Assembly (NCBI RefSeq): GCF_022513565.1 | Contig: NZ_JAKWBE010000019.1 | Coordinates: 84,062 to 148,061, forward strand | DNA: 64,000 bases | From: Streptomyces gilvus | GTDB taxonomy: Bacteria > Actinomycetota > Actinomycetes > Streptomycetales > Streptomycetaceae | Direction: 5' to 3' | Shown: piece after piece, positions 43,398 to 51,782 of the stretch | Numbering within the stretch: position 1 is the first letter of the stretch | Layout of the letters: every line of letters begins with the position of its first letter | Translations under genes and position numbers: made by a program | The notes under the pieces: model-generated | What the model was told of the DNA's origin: nothing | What the model saw: the letters and a program-made list of their open reading frames with translations, nothing else | The model's database searches: none

Positions 43398-44240
43398 ATG
43401 AACGCCATCATCTCCGCTTCCGAACTCGCGAGCGACCTGACCGGTGCGAACCCGCCGGTCGTGCTCGACGTCCGCTGGCAGCTCACCGTCCCCAACGGGG
43501 CTTCCTTCGACGGGCGTGCCGCGTACGCGGCCGGGCACATCCCCGGTGCGGTCTACGTCGACCTGGACACGGAACTCGCCTCCGCGCCCGGCGAGCGCGG
43601 CCGGCACCCACTGCCCGACCTCGAGGTCTTCGGCGCCGCGATGCGCGGGGCGGGCGTGTCGGCCGGGACGCCGGTGGTCGTGTACGACGGCGGGCAGGGC
43701 TGGGCGGCGGCACGCGCGTGGTGGCTGCTGCGCTGGACGGGTCACCCGGACGTGCGGGTCCTCGACGGCGGGTTGCCGGCCTGGGAGGGGGCGCTGGAGA
43801 CGTCCGCACCGACGCCGGCCGAGGGCGACTTCGTGCCGCTGCCGGGGGACTTCGGGTTCCTCGACGCCGAGAGGGCGGCCGCGCTGGCACGGTCCGGTGT
43901 TCTGTTCGACGCGCGGGCGGGGGAGCGGTACCGGGGTGACGTGGAGCCGATCGACCGGGTCGGCGGGCACATCCCGGGCGCGGTGTCGGCCCCGACGAAC
44001 GAGAACGTCGGCCCCGACGGACGGTTCCTGCCGGCCGAGCAACTGGCCGAACGCTTCAAGGCACTTGGGGCGGTCGACGGTGCGGCCGTCGGCGTGTACT
44101 GCGGCTCGGGCGTCTCGGGGGCGCACGAGGTGCTGGCCCTGGCGGTCGCCGGGATCCCGGCGGCGCTGTACGTCGGTTCCTGGTCGGAGTGGTCGTCGGA
44201 CCCCTCGCGCCCGGTCGCCGTCGGACCCGATCCGCAGTAG
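43398..44240 (+). CDS. Sulfurtransferase (tandem rhodanese domains)
   Basis: A 280-aa enzyme with two rhodanese domains. The N-terminal one is inactive. The C-terminal active loop VYCGSGVSGAH carries the catalytic Cys in a CGSGVS form, closer to 3-mercaptopyruvate than thiosulfate sulfurtransferases (CRKGVT). It moves sulfane sulfur to thiol acceptors. ATG 43398 has GAGG 9 nt upstream and begins the conserved NAIISASEL; ATG 43359 would extend it by 13 residues. A bidirectional terminator separates it from sepH. Confidence 0.9.
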   Translation: MNAIISASELASDLTGANPPVVLDVRWQLTVPNGASFDGRAAYAAGHIPGAVYVDLDTELASAPGERGRHPLPDLEVFGAAMRGAGVSAGTPVVVYDGGQGWAAARAWWLLRWTGHPDVRVLDGGLPAWEGALETSAPTPAEGDFVPLPGDFGFLDAERAAALARSGVLFDARAGERYRGDVEPIDRVGGHIPGAVSAPTNENVGPDGRFLPAEQLAERFKALGAVDGAAVGVYCGSGVSGAHEVLALAVAGIPAALYVGSWSEWSSDPSRPVAVGPDPQ

Positions 44241-44253
44241 GACGACGAAAACA

Positions 44254-44282
44254 GAGGGCCGCGCCCGGACGGCGCGGCCCTC
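44254..44282. terminator. Bidirectional terminator, sulfurtransferase / sepH
   Basis: A 12-bp perfect stem GAGGGCCGCGCC (44254-44265) with 44271-44282, loop CGGAC, between convergent genes. Confidence 0.9.
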
Positions 44283-44298
44283 ATGCTCGTACGACCGA

Positions 44299-45339
44299 CT
44301 ACTCCTGCTTCTTGCGCCGCGTCCCGAACACGATCTCGTCCCAGCTCGGGACCGCCGCGCGGCGGCCCGGGCGGACGCCGTCGGCCTCCGCCTGGCGGTC
44401 GGTGGCGCCGATGAGACGGTCGCGGTGGGCGCCCACGGAGCGCGGCATCAGGACGTCCGCGTAGGCCGAACCGGCCGAGGCAGCGGGAGCCGGTGGCTCC
44501 TCCGTCTCGGGCTCGGCGACGGGCTCCTCCGGCGGCGGGGGCGTCTCGGACGGGCGCTCCGGGACCACCAGGTCGCCGCGGAAGCTCGGTACCGCCTCCA
44601 ACAGGCTGGTCAGCGAGTCCCGTTCACCGGCCGTGCTCTCCTCCGCCGGTTCCGAGGCCTGCGCGGGCAGGCTCGGCCGGTCGAGGGCACGGTCCAGCGG
44701 GCGGTCGCGCGGCAGCCGGGCGATACGCGGGACGAAGGGGAAACTGGGCTCCGGCGCGGCGAGGTCCTCGGACTCGCCGATCAGCGAGCGCGCCTCCTCG
44801 TCGACGGCCTGGACGAGCCGCCGGGGCGGGTCGTACGTCCAGCTCGCCGAGTGCGGTTCGCCCGCGACCCGGTAGACCAGCAGGACCTCCCAGGTGCCGT
44901 CGTCGCGGCGCCACGAGTCCCACTGCACCGTGTCCTTCTCGGCGCCGCGCAGCAGCAGCCGCTCCTGGACGGCCTCGCCGAGCTGGGGCCCCGCCGCGTT
45001 CTCGCCGGGCCGGCGGACCGGGGTCTTGCGGGCCCGCTCGGCCATGAACGCGCGCTCGGCGAGGACGGGGCCCTCGAAGCGGCGTACCCGGTCGACGGGG
45101 ATGCCCGCGAGCTGCGCGACCTCCTCCGCGGTGGCGCCTGCGCGTATACGCGCCTGGATGTCGCGAGGACGGAGATGGCTCTCGACCTCGATCTCGATCT
45201 GACCGAGGCGGGGGCGGTCGCCGCGGACTGCCGCACGCAGCCGTTCGTCGATCGGAAGCGTGTACTCCGTAGAGTCGGCAGCCTTCAGCACCAGCCGTGT
45301 GCCGTCATTGGAGACGGCCACGACACGCAGTTCGGGCAT
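44299..45339 (-). CDS. sepH: Cell division protein SepH (DUF3071)
   Basis: A 346-aa protein. SepH binds FtsZ and promotes assembly of Z-ring filaments during vegetative and sporulation septation. The conserved N-terminal DUF3071 (about 1-165) begins MPELRVVAVSNDGTRLVLKA and contains a helix-turn-helix (GATAEEVAQLAGIPVDRVRR, about 68-87) known to be needed for function. The C-terminal half is disordered and Pro/Glu-rich, ending with a conserved basic tail (WDEIVFGTRRKKQE). GGGAGG 5 nt before ATG 45339 fixes the start. Confidence 0.94.
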   Translation of the reverse strand: MPELRVVAVSNDGTRLVLKAADSTEYTLPIDERLRAAVRGDRPRLGQIEIEVESHLRPRDIQARIRAGATAEEVAQLAGIPVDRVRRFEGPVLAERAFMAERARKTPVRRPGENAAGPQLGEAVQERLLLRGAEKDTVQWDSWRRDDGTWEVLLVYRVAGEPHSASWTYDPPRRLVQAVDEEARSLIGESEDLAAPEPSFPFVPRIARLPRDRPLDRALDRPSLPAQASEPAEESTAGERDSLTSLLEAVPSFRGDLVVPERPSETPPPPEEPVAEPETEEPPAPAASAGSAYADVLMPRSVGAHRDRLIGATDRQAEADGVRPGRRAAVPSWDEIVFGTRRKKQE

Positions 45340-45752
45340 GGGGACCTCCCGGGTGGTGCCTGCCGACGTCACGTGCGTCGCTGCTTCCGCTAGTCGAGTG
45401 TGGCCTGCCCGGGTGCAGCCTGCCACAACCTTGCCGAGTTGCCCGGCGTGTCGGGCACGGGCCCGGGAACGCCGTTATGGCACGGTTACCTATTCGCAAC
45501 GCTAAGTGACCAACTCCGTCACCCTGTGCAACGAGCCCCCTCCTGGCGGTCCAGCAAGGCCCCGGACGCCCTGGCGGGAGACCGGACCCAGGGCTCGCAA
45601 CAGTACTCCATTTGGACCACGTGCGTGGATTGGCACGCCACCCAATATCCGACAAGGCGCGTGCCCCGGCCGCCTGTTGAGCGGTTCGGGGATCTTGGAA
45701 GTGGCGTACCTCACGCAACCGTCAGAAACGGAACCAATGACCACGCGCCGGT
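45340..45752. other. sepH upstream region
   Basis: 413 bp without a convincing gene. It is lower in GC and no frame shows Streptomyces codon bias. On the minus strand TTGCGA then, after 16 bp, TAACGG around 45500-45470 is a possible sepH promoter with a leader of over 100 nt. No terminator for the oxidase gene to the right was recognised, so read-through into sepH is possible. Confidence 0.35.
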
Positions 45753-47072
45753 CTACGCCCCCAACACCCGCCGCAGGTAGTCGTTCTGGAACCGGCGGTC
45801 CGGGTCGAGCCGGTCCCTCAAAGCGGTGAACTCGCCGAACCGCGGGTAGACGCCGGCGAAGTACTCGGCGTCCCGGGTGTGCACCTTGCCCCAGTGCGGG
45901 CGGCCCTCGTGGGCGGTGAAGATGCGCTCCGCGGCGGTGAAGTAGGCGTGGTACGGCGTGCCCTTGAACATGTGGACGGCGACATAGGCGCTGTCGCGGC
46001 CCGACGCGGTGGACAGGGTGATGTCGTCGGCGGGGGCCGTGCGCACCTCGACCGGAAAGCTGACCCGGAGGCCGGAGCGGTCGACCATCGCCTTCAGTTC
46101 GCGCAGGGTCTCGGCCAGGGCCGCGCGCGGGACGGCGTACTCCATCTCCACGAAGCGCACGCGGCGTGGCGACGTGTAGACCTTGTAGGGGATGTCCGTG
46201 TAGGTGCGGGCGGACAGGGCCTTGCTGGAGATCCGGGCGATCGCCGGGATGGACGCCGGGGCCGCGCGGCCGACCCACTGGGCCACCTGGAACACGCCGT
46301 TGGAGAGGAACTCGTCCTCGAACCAGCCGGACACCGGCGGCACCGGCTTCTCCGGGCCCGCGCTGCGGTTGTTGCGCTTGGTGTTGGTGTTGCCGGTGTG
46401 CGGGAACCAGTAGAACTCGAAGTGCTCGTTCTCGGCCCACAGCTGGTCGAAGTCGGCGAGCACCTGGTCGAAGGGCATCGGCTCCTCGCGGGCCGTGAGC
46501 AGGAAGACCGGCTCCACGGCGAAGGTGATCGCGGTGACGATGCCGAGCGCGCCCAGGCCGACCCGGGCCGCCGCGAAGACCTCCGGGTTCTCCTTCTCGG
46601 AACAGGTGAGGACCGTGCCGTCCGCGGTGACCAGCTCGAGTCCCTTGATCTGGGCGGCGATCGAGGCCGACTCGCGGCCCGTGCCGTGGGTGCCGGTGCT
46701 GGTGGCGCCGGAGACCGTCTGCTCCATGATGTCGCCCATGTTGGTCAGCGACAGGCCCTCACGCGCGAGAGCCACGTTGAGCCTCTTGAGCGGGGTGCCG
46801 GCCTCCACCGTGACGGTCATGGCATCACGGTCGATCCCGCGGATGCCGGTCAACAGTTGAGGGCGGATCAACACACCGTCGGTGGCCGCGATGGAGGTGA
46901 AGGAGTGCCCGGTGCCGACCGCCTTGACGGTCAGCCCGTCCTCGGCAGCCCGGCGCACGGCCGCGGCCAGTTCCTCCACGGAGGCCGGCGTGACCTCCCG
47001 CGCGGGACGGGCGGAGACGTTGCCGCCCCAGTTACGCCACGTGCCGTTCTTCCCGCTCGCTGTGCTGCTCAA
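45753..47072 (-). CDS. FAD-linked oxidase of the aldonolactone/alditol oxidase family
   Basis: A 439-aa enzyme. The FAD-binding_4 domain (about 12-180) has GTGHSFTSIAATDG, whose His is the likely covalent FAD attachment site. SGATSTGTHGTG and the C-terminal ALO domain follow (HWGKVHTRD, FDRRFQNDYLRRVLG-like tail). Relatives oxidise alditols or D-arabinono-1,4-lactone with oxygen. TTG 47072 with GGGAGG at 5 nt is the start. It overlaps the upstream MFS gene by 41 bp, an unusually long overlap, so the two are co-expressed. Confidence 0.88.
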   Translation of the reverse strand: MSSTASGKNGTWRNWGGNVSARPAREVTPASVEELAAAVRRAAEDGLTVKAVGTGHSFTSIAATDGVLIRPQLLTGIRGIDRDAMTVTVEAGTPLKRLNVALAREGLSLTNMGDIMEQTVSGATSTGTHGTGRESASIAAQIKGLELVTADGTVLTCSEKENPEVFAAARVGLGALGIVTAITFAVEPVFLLTAREEPMPFDQVLADFDQLWAENEHFEFYWFPHTGNTNTKRNNRSAGPEKPVPPVSGWFEDEFLSNGVFQVAQWVGRAAPASIPAIARISSKALSARTYTDIPYKVYTSPRRVRFVEMEYAVPRAALAETLRELKAMVDRSGLRVSFPVEVRTAPADDITLSTASGRDSAYVAVHMFKGTPYHAYFTAAERIFTAHEGRPHWGKVHTRDAEYFAGVYPRFGEFTALRDRLDPDRRFQNDYLRRVLGA

Positions 47073-48270
47073 CGGTGCCTCCCCGACGCGGAGCCGGCCT
47101 GCTGAGCCGGCGGTACCCCAGGAAACCGACCGCGACCGCGACGGCCCCGGACACCGCCGGAACCCCGTACCCGGCCCGCGCCCCGGCCGCGTCGATGACC
47201 CAGCCGGCCACGGAGGAGCCGAGCGCGACGCCGACCGCGAGCCCGGTACTGATCCAGGTCATGCCCTCGGTCAACTGCGCGCGTGGTACGTGCTCTTCGA
47301 TGAGGGACATCGTCGTGATCATCGTGGGTGCGATGGACAGGCCCGCGACGAAGAGCGCCACGGCCAGAAACGGCAAGTTTCCGACCAGTAGGAGGGGGAT
47401 CATACTCACGGCCATCGCGCATATGCCCAGCAGCCAGCGGCGCTGTGGCGCCCCTGTGAAGCGCAGCAGCCCGAACACGATTCCGGCCACGCAGGAACCG
47501 GCCGCGTACAGCGCCAGGACCACGCTCGCGGCCCCCTTGTGGCCACGCTCGTCGGCGAAGGCCACGGTGACCACGTCCACCGCCCCGAAGATCGCCCCGG
47601 TCGCCACGAAGGTCGCCACCAGGACCTGCAGCCCACGCGCGCGCAGCGCCGAACCGCCGCCCTGGTGCCCACGCGGGTGCGGGGCGGGCTCGGTGGCGCG
47701 CTGGGCGGTCAGCCAGAAGACGCCGACCGCCAGGAAGCAGGCCGCGAGCAGCGGTCCCGCCTCCGGGAACCAGGCGGTCGACAGCCCGATGGAGACGATC
47801 GGCCCGAAGATGAAGCACACCTCGTCGACGACCGACTCGAACGAGTACGCGGTGTGCAGCTGCGGCGTCCCCCGGTACAGGGCGGCCCACCGCGCGCGGA
47901 TCATCGCGCCGAGACTCGGTACGGACCCGATGCCGGCCGCGCACAGGAACAGCACCCAGTCCGGCCAGCCGAAGCGCGCGGCGAGCAGCAGCCCGGCCGC
48001 CGAGGCGAGCGCGACGAGCGTGGCGGGCCGCAGCACCCGGCGCTGCCCGTGCTGGTCCACCAGCCGGGAGATCTGCGGCCCGATCGCCGCGGCGGCCAGC
48101 GCGATGGTGGCCGACAGGGCGCCCGCGAGCCCGTACCGCCCGCTGATCTGGGAGATCATCGTGACCACGCCGATGCCCATCATCGACAGCGGCATCCGGC
48201 CGACGAACCCCGCGGCGGAGAAGCCCTTGGAGCCGGGGGCGGCGAACAGAGCGCGGTAGGGGCTGGGCAC
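47032..48270 (-). CDS. MFS transporter
   Basis: A 412-aa membrane protein with 12 predicted helices and the MFS loop RLVDQHGQRRVLRP between helices 2 and 3. It is of the drug/metabolite exporter type; the substrate is unknown. GTG 48270 is the first plausible start. It forms a two-gene operon with the FAD oxidase gene, suggesting transport of the oxidase substrate or product, but this is inference. Confidence 0.87.
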   Translation of the reverse strand: MPSPYRALFAAPGSKGFSAAGFVGRMPLSMMGIGVVTMISQISGRYGLAGALSATIALAAAAIGPQISRLVDQHGQRRVLRPATLVALASAAGLLLAARFGWPDWVLFLCAAGIGSVPSLGAMIRARWAALYRGTPQLHTAYSFESVVDEVCFIFGPIVSIGLSTAWFPEAGPLLAACFLAVGVFWLTAQRATEPAPHPRGHQGGGSALRARGLQVLVATFVATGAIFGAVDVVTVAFADERGHKGAASVVLALYAAGSCVAGIVFGLLRFTGAPQRRWLLGICAMAVSMIPLLLVGNLPFLAVALFVAGLSIAPTMITTMSLIEEHVPRAQLTEGMTWISTGLAVGVALGSSVAGWVIDAAGARAGYGVPAVSGAVAVAVGFLGYRRLSRPAPRRGGTVEQHSEREERHVA

Positions 48271-48442
48271 GGCGGGCTCCGGATCGGCAGAGGGACGGCG
48301 GCGCCGTAAGGCGCGAATGCGGCTGATACAGCTTACGAGTCAGGTCAACCCGACGCCCGCGACACCTGGACGGACCGCGCGGGAACCCGGCCGGTCACCC
48401 CGCCGTTTCCCGGCTGTCAGTACCGGATGACAGGATCGACCC

Positions 48443-49570
48443 ATGCCAGACGCGCTCGACGCCACCCCCTACGACGCCCTGCTCCTGCTCTCCTTCGGAG
48501 GACCCGAGGGCCCCGACGACGTGATCCCCTTCCTGGAGAACGTCACGCGCGGGCGCGGGATCCCCAGGGAACGCCTCAAGGAAGTGGGCGAGCACTACTT
48601 CCTGTTCGGCGGGGTCAGCCCCATCAACCACCAGAACCGCGCCCTGCTCGACGCCCTGCGCAAGGACTTCGCGGACCACGGCCTGAACCTGCCCGTCCAC
48701 TGGGGCAACCGCAACTGGGCCCCGTACCTGACGGACACCCTGCGCGAGATGGTCGCCGACGGCCGCCGCCGGATCCTGGTGCTGGCCACCAGCGCCTACG
48801 CCTCGTACTCCGGCTGCCGCCAGTACCGCGAGAACCTCGCAGACTCCCTCGCGACCCTTCAGGCCGAGGGCCTCGACCTGCCGAAGGTCGACAAGATCCG
48901 GCACTACTTCAACCACGAGGGCTTCGTCGAGCCCATGGTCGAGGGCGTGCTGCAGTCCCTCGCCGACCTTCCCGAGGACGTCCGGGACGGCGCCCACATC
49001 GCCTTCTCGACCCACTCCATCCCGGTCGCCTCCGCCGACGCCTCCGGCCCGGTCGAGGACCACGGCGACGGCGGCGCGTACGTCGCTCAGCACCTGGACG
49101 TGGCGAAGCTGATCGCCGAGGCGGTCCGCGAGCGCACCGGCGTCGACCACCCCTGGCAGCTCGTCTACCAGTCCCGCTCCGGCGCCCCGCACATCCCGTG
49201 GCTGGAGCCGGACATCTGCGACCACCTCGCGGAGCGGCACGCGGCCGGCGTACCGGCGGTGGTGATCGCCCCCATCGGCTTCGTCTCCGACCACATGGAG
49301 GTCCTGTACGACCTCGACACGGAGGCCAGGGCCAAGGCGGAGGAGCTGGGCCTGCCCATGCGCCGCTCGGCCACCGTGGGCGCCGACCCGCGCTTCGCCG
49401 CCGCGATCCGCGACCTCGTCCTGGAGCGTGCGGCCCTCGAGCGCGGCCAGGAGGTCACCCCCTGCGCCCTCGGCGCGCTCGGCGCGAGCCACGATCTCTG
49501 CCCGGTCGGCTGCTGCCCGGCCCGCGCCCCGCACCCCGCCGCCGCGGGCGCCGACAGTCCCTACGCGTGA
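48443..49570 (+). CDS. hemH: Ferrochelatase (actinobacterial coproporphyrin type)
   Basis: A 375-aa enzyme that inserts Fe2+ into the porphyrin. Catalytic His lies in AFSTHSIP; QSRSG and the Glu-rich helix near FVSDHMEVLYDLD are conserved. C-terminal cysteines in TPCALG and CPVGCC are placed like the [2Fe-2S] ligands of actinobacterial enzymes. Actinobacteria use the coproporphyrin-dependent pathway, so the reaction is probably coproporphyrin III metallation (CpfC). CAGGAT 6 nt before ATG 48443 suggests a leaderless mRNA. Confidence 0.94.
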   Translation: MPDALDATPYDALLLLSFGGPEGPDDVIPFLENVTRGRGIPRERLKEVGEHYFLFGGVSPINHQNRALLDALRKDFADHGLNLPVHWGNRNWAPYLTDTLREMVADGRRRILVLATSAYASYSGCRQYRENLADSLATLQAEGLDLPKVDKIRHYFNHEGFVEPMVEGVLQSLADLPEDVRDGAHIAFSTHSIPVASADASGPVEDHGDGGAYVAQHLDVAKLIAEAVRERTGVDHPWQLVYQSRSGAPHIPWLEPDICDHLAERHAAGVPAVVIAPIGFVSDHMEVLYDLDTEARAKAEELGLPMRRSATVGADPRFAAAIRDLVLERAALERGQEVTPCALGALGASHDLCPVGCCPARAPHPAAAGADSPYA

Positions 49571-49578
49571 GGAGACCC

Positions 49579-50394
49579 GTGACCGACGCCCTGCACAGGG
49601 AACTGCTGGAGCTGGCCCAGGAGGCCGCCCGTCGCGCCGGTGAGCTGCTGCGGGACGGCCGCCCGGCCGATCTGGCGGTGGCCGCGACCAAGTCGAGCCC
49701 CATCGACGTCGTGACCGAGATGGACATCGCGGCGGAGAAGCTGATCACGGACCTGATCTCGGCCCGCCGACCCGACGACGGCTTCCTCGGCGAGGAGGGC
49801 GCCTCCGTCGAGGGCACCAGCGGCATCCGCTGGGTGGTCGACCCGCTCGACGGCACGGTCAACTACCTCTACGGGCTGCCGACCTGGTCGGTCTCCATCG
49901 CCGCCGAGCAGGACGGCGAGGCGGTCGTCGGAGTCGTCGCGGTCCCGATGCGCGGCGAGACCTTCCACGCGGTCCGCGGCGGTGGGGCCCGGGCGACGGG
50001 CGCCTGGGAGGGCGAGCGCGAGCTGGCCGTCCGCCCCTCCCCGCCGCTCGACCAGGCCCTGGTCTCGACCGGCTTCAACTACGTCCTGGAGGTCCGAGCG
50101 CACCAGGCCGAGGTGGCCCACCGGCTGATCCCGCTGCTGCGGGACATCCGGCGCGGCGGCTCGGCCGCCGTGGACCTGTGCGACCTGGCGGCCGGCCGCC
50201 TGGACGGCTTCTACGAGCGCGGACTCAACGCCTGGGACCTCGCGGCCGGGGACCTCGTCGCCCGGGAGGCGGGCGCCCTGACCGGTGGACGCCCCGGAGA
50301 GCGCCCGGGACGCGATCTGGCGGTGGCCGGCAGTCCCGGGGTCTTCGAGCCCCTCCAGCGGCTGCTGGAGGACTTCGGCGCCTGGCACGAATGA
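49579..50394 (+). CDS. Inositol monophosphatase family protein
   Basis: A 271-aa Mg2+-dependent phosphatase. Metal-binding motifs are GEEG (with Glu after FL), WVVDPLDGTVNYLYGLP (both Asp ligands) and NAWDLAAGDLVAREAG. Substrate may be inositol-1-phosphate, histidinol phosphate or another sugar phosphate. GTG 49579 has AGGAG about 5 nt upstream and lies 8 nt after the hemH stop, so it is co-transcribed with hemH. Confidence 0.92.
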   Translation: MTDALHRELLELAQEAARRAGELLRDGRPADLAVAATKSSPIDVVTEMDIAAEKLITDLISARRPDDGFLGEEGASVEGTSGIRWVVDPLDGTVNYLYGLPTWSVSIAAEQDGEAVVGVVAVPMRGETFHAVRGGGARATGAWEGERELAVRPSPPLDQALVSTGFNYVLEVRAHQAEVAHRLIPLLRDIRRGGSAAVDLCDLAAGRLDGFYERGLNAWDLAAGDLVAREAGALTGGRPGERPGRDLAVAGSPGVFEPLQRLLEDFGAWHE

Positions 50395-50433
50395 CGGTCC
50401 GGCCGCCACGGCCGGTCCGCCCCGGACACACGA

Positions 50434-50468
50434 GCGGGCCCCCGGCGCTGGATTCGCCGGGGGCCCGC
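50434..50468. terminator. Bidirectional terminator after the IMPase gene
   Basis: A 14-bp perfect stem GCGGGCCCCCGGCG (50434-50447) with 50455-50468 and a 7-nt loop. It separates the hemH-IMPase unit from the opposing small gene. Confidence 0.92.
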
Positions 50469-50506
50469 TGTCGCTCGGGAGTGGATCGCTCCCGAGCGTT
50501 CAGACG

Positions 50507-50671
50507 CTATGCGCCGACTTCCACACCGTGTTCGGCGGCGAGGCGGCGCAGGTCGTCGAGTTCGCCCTGCTCGACCTCGACGAGGAAGTCGTCGCCCTCG
50601 TCGCGAGCCCGCGTCAGGTCGGACTCGGTCGCCTTTATGCGCTGCAGAAGTCCTGCGGTGAATGCGTCCAT
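50507..50671 (-). CDS. Small acidic helical protein (54 aa), uncharacterised
   Basis: Reading the minus strand from ATG 50671 gives 54 residues beginning MDAFTAGLLQRIKATESDLT and ending LRRLAAEHGVEVGA. GAGGGGG lies 6 nt before the start and codon use is strongly third-position G/C, so this is a real gene. It is mostly one or two charged helices with an acidic centre (ARDEGDDFLVEVEQGELDD). No domain recognised. It is divergent from cutR and convergent with the IMPase gene. Confidence 0.78.
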   Translation of the reverse strand: MDAFTAGLLQRIKATESDLTRARDEGDDFLVEVEQGELDDLRRLAAEHGVEVGA

Positions 50672-51122
50672 GCTGCGCCCCCTCGTCCTGGGTCGTGGGT
50701 CGGTGGCACGGGGGTGTGCCGTTGGGAGGGGCGATCACGTCTCCGGCAGATGCCCAGCGGCACTGCCCTGCTGGGCGGCGACGGTGCCGGGCACCCGCAC
50801 GCCCACTCTGCGGAAAGCGGATTGCGCCGTACCGCATGGTGTTGCGGCACTAGCAGAGCGTGATCGCGGGGTATGAAGCGTCCTCCCCGCGCTTCCTTCC
50901 ACGGAAACCTCAACCGCCGGAGAAAATCTCGCATTCCCGGGTCTCACACCTGTTCTTCATGTCGAGACCACCTTGCCCTTGATGTTCCGTCCCCCGCCTT
51001 ACCGCCGACTTACGGCCGAAAAGGGCAGGATGGACGCACACACTCTTGAAGAACCCTGCCCACACCCCTGCCCGCCTGCCCGTCCGGGACTACGCGGGTG
51101 GACATCAGGAAGGACAAGCGAC
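50672..51122. other. Upstream region of cutR
   Basis: 451 bp between the small gene and cutR. No open frame with good codon bias. An AT-richer patch with CAGGAT at about 51026 is a weak -10. AAGGA before GTG 51123 is the ribosome-binding site. No clear operator repeat was found. Confidence 0.35.
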
Positions 51123-51776
51123 GTGCGCGTACTCGTCGTCGAGGACGAGCAGCTGCTCGCCGATGCGGTGGCCACCGGACTGCGCCGGGAGGCCATGGCC
51201 GTCGACGTCGTGTACGACGGTGCGGCCGCCCTGGAGCGCATCGGCGTCAACGACTACGACGTGGTCGTCCTCGACCGCGACCTCCCCCTCGTCCACGGCG
51301 ACGACGTCTGCCGCAAGATCGTCGAGCTCGGCATGCCCACGCGCGTGCTGATGCTGACGGCCTCCGGCGACGTCAGCGACCGCGTGGAGGGCCTGGAGAT
51401 CGGCGCCGACGACTATCTCCCCAAGCCCTTCGCGTTCAGCGAGCTCATCGCCCGCGTGCGGGCCCTCGGCCGCCGCACCAGCGTGCCGCTGCCGCCGGTC
51501 CTGGAGCGCGCCGGCATCAAGCTCGACCCCAACCGCCGCGAGGTCTTCCGCGACGGCAAGGAGGTCCAGCTCGCCCCCAAGGAGTTCGCGGTCCTGGAGG
51601 TCCTGATGCGCTCCGAGGGCGCCGTCGTCTCGGCGGAGCAGCTGCTGGAGAAGGCCTGGGACGAGAACACCGACCCGTTCACCAACGTCGTGCGCGTCAC
51701 CGTGATGACCCTGCGCCGAAAGCTCGGCGAGCCGCCCGTCATCGTCACCGTCCCCGGCTCCGGCTACCGGATCTGA
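51123..51776 (+). CDS. cutR: Response regulator CutR (OmpR family)
   Basis: A 217-aa regulator, the expected CutR length. Receiver Asp51 (VVVLDRDLP), DD-like acidic pair ED8-9 and Lys in LPKPF. The OmpR winged helix spans about 125-215 (APKEFAVLEVLMRSEGAVVS, MTLRRKLGEPPVI). CutRS was first tied to copper metabolism and antibiotic repression, later to envelope protein quality. GTG 51123 with AAGGA at 8 nt. It is followed after 6 nt by cutS. Confidence 0.93.
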   Translation: MRVLVVEDEQLLADAVATGLRREAMAVDVVYDGAAALERIGVNDYDVVVLDRDLPLVHGDDVCRKIVELGMPTRVLMLTASGDVSDRVEGLEIGADDYLPKPFAFSELIARVRALGRRTSVPLPPVLERAGIKLDPNRREVFRDGKEVQLAPKEFAVLEVLMRSEGAVVSAEQLLEKAWDENTDPFTNVVRVTVMTLRRKLGEPPVIVTVPGSGYRI

Positions 51777-51782
51777 TCCCCG

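Noticed and set aside
45737..45829. Short plus-strand frame beginning at ATG 45737
   Set aside because: No ribosome-binding site, and it runs antisense into the oxidase gene end.
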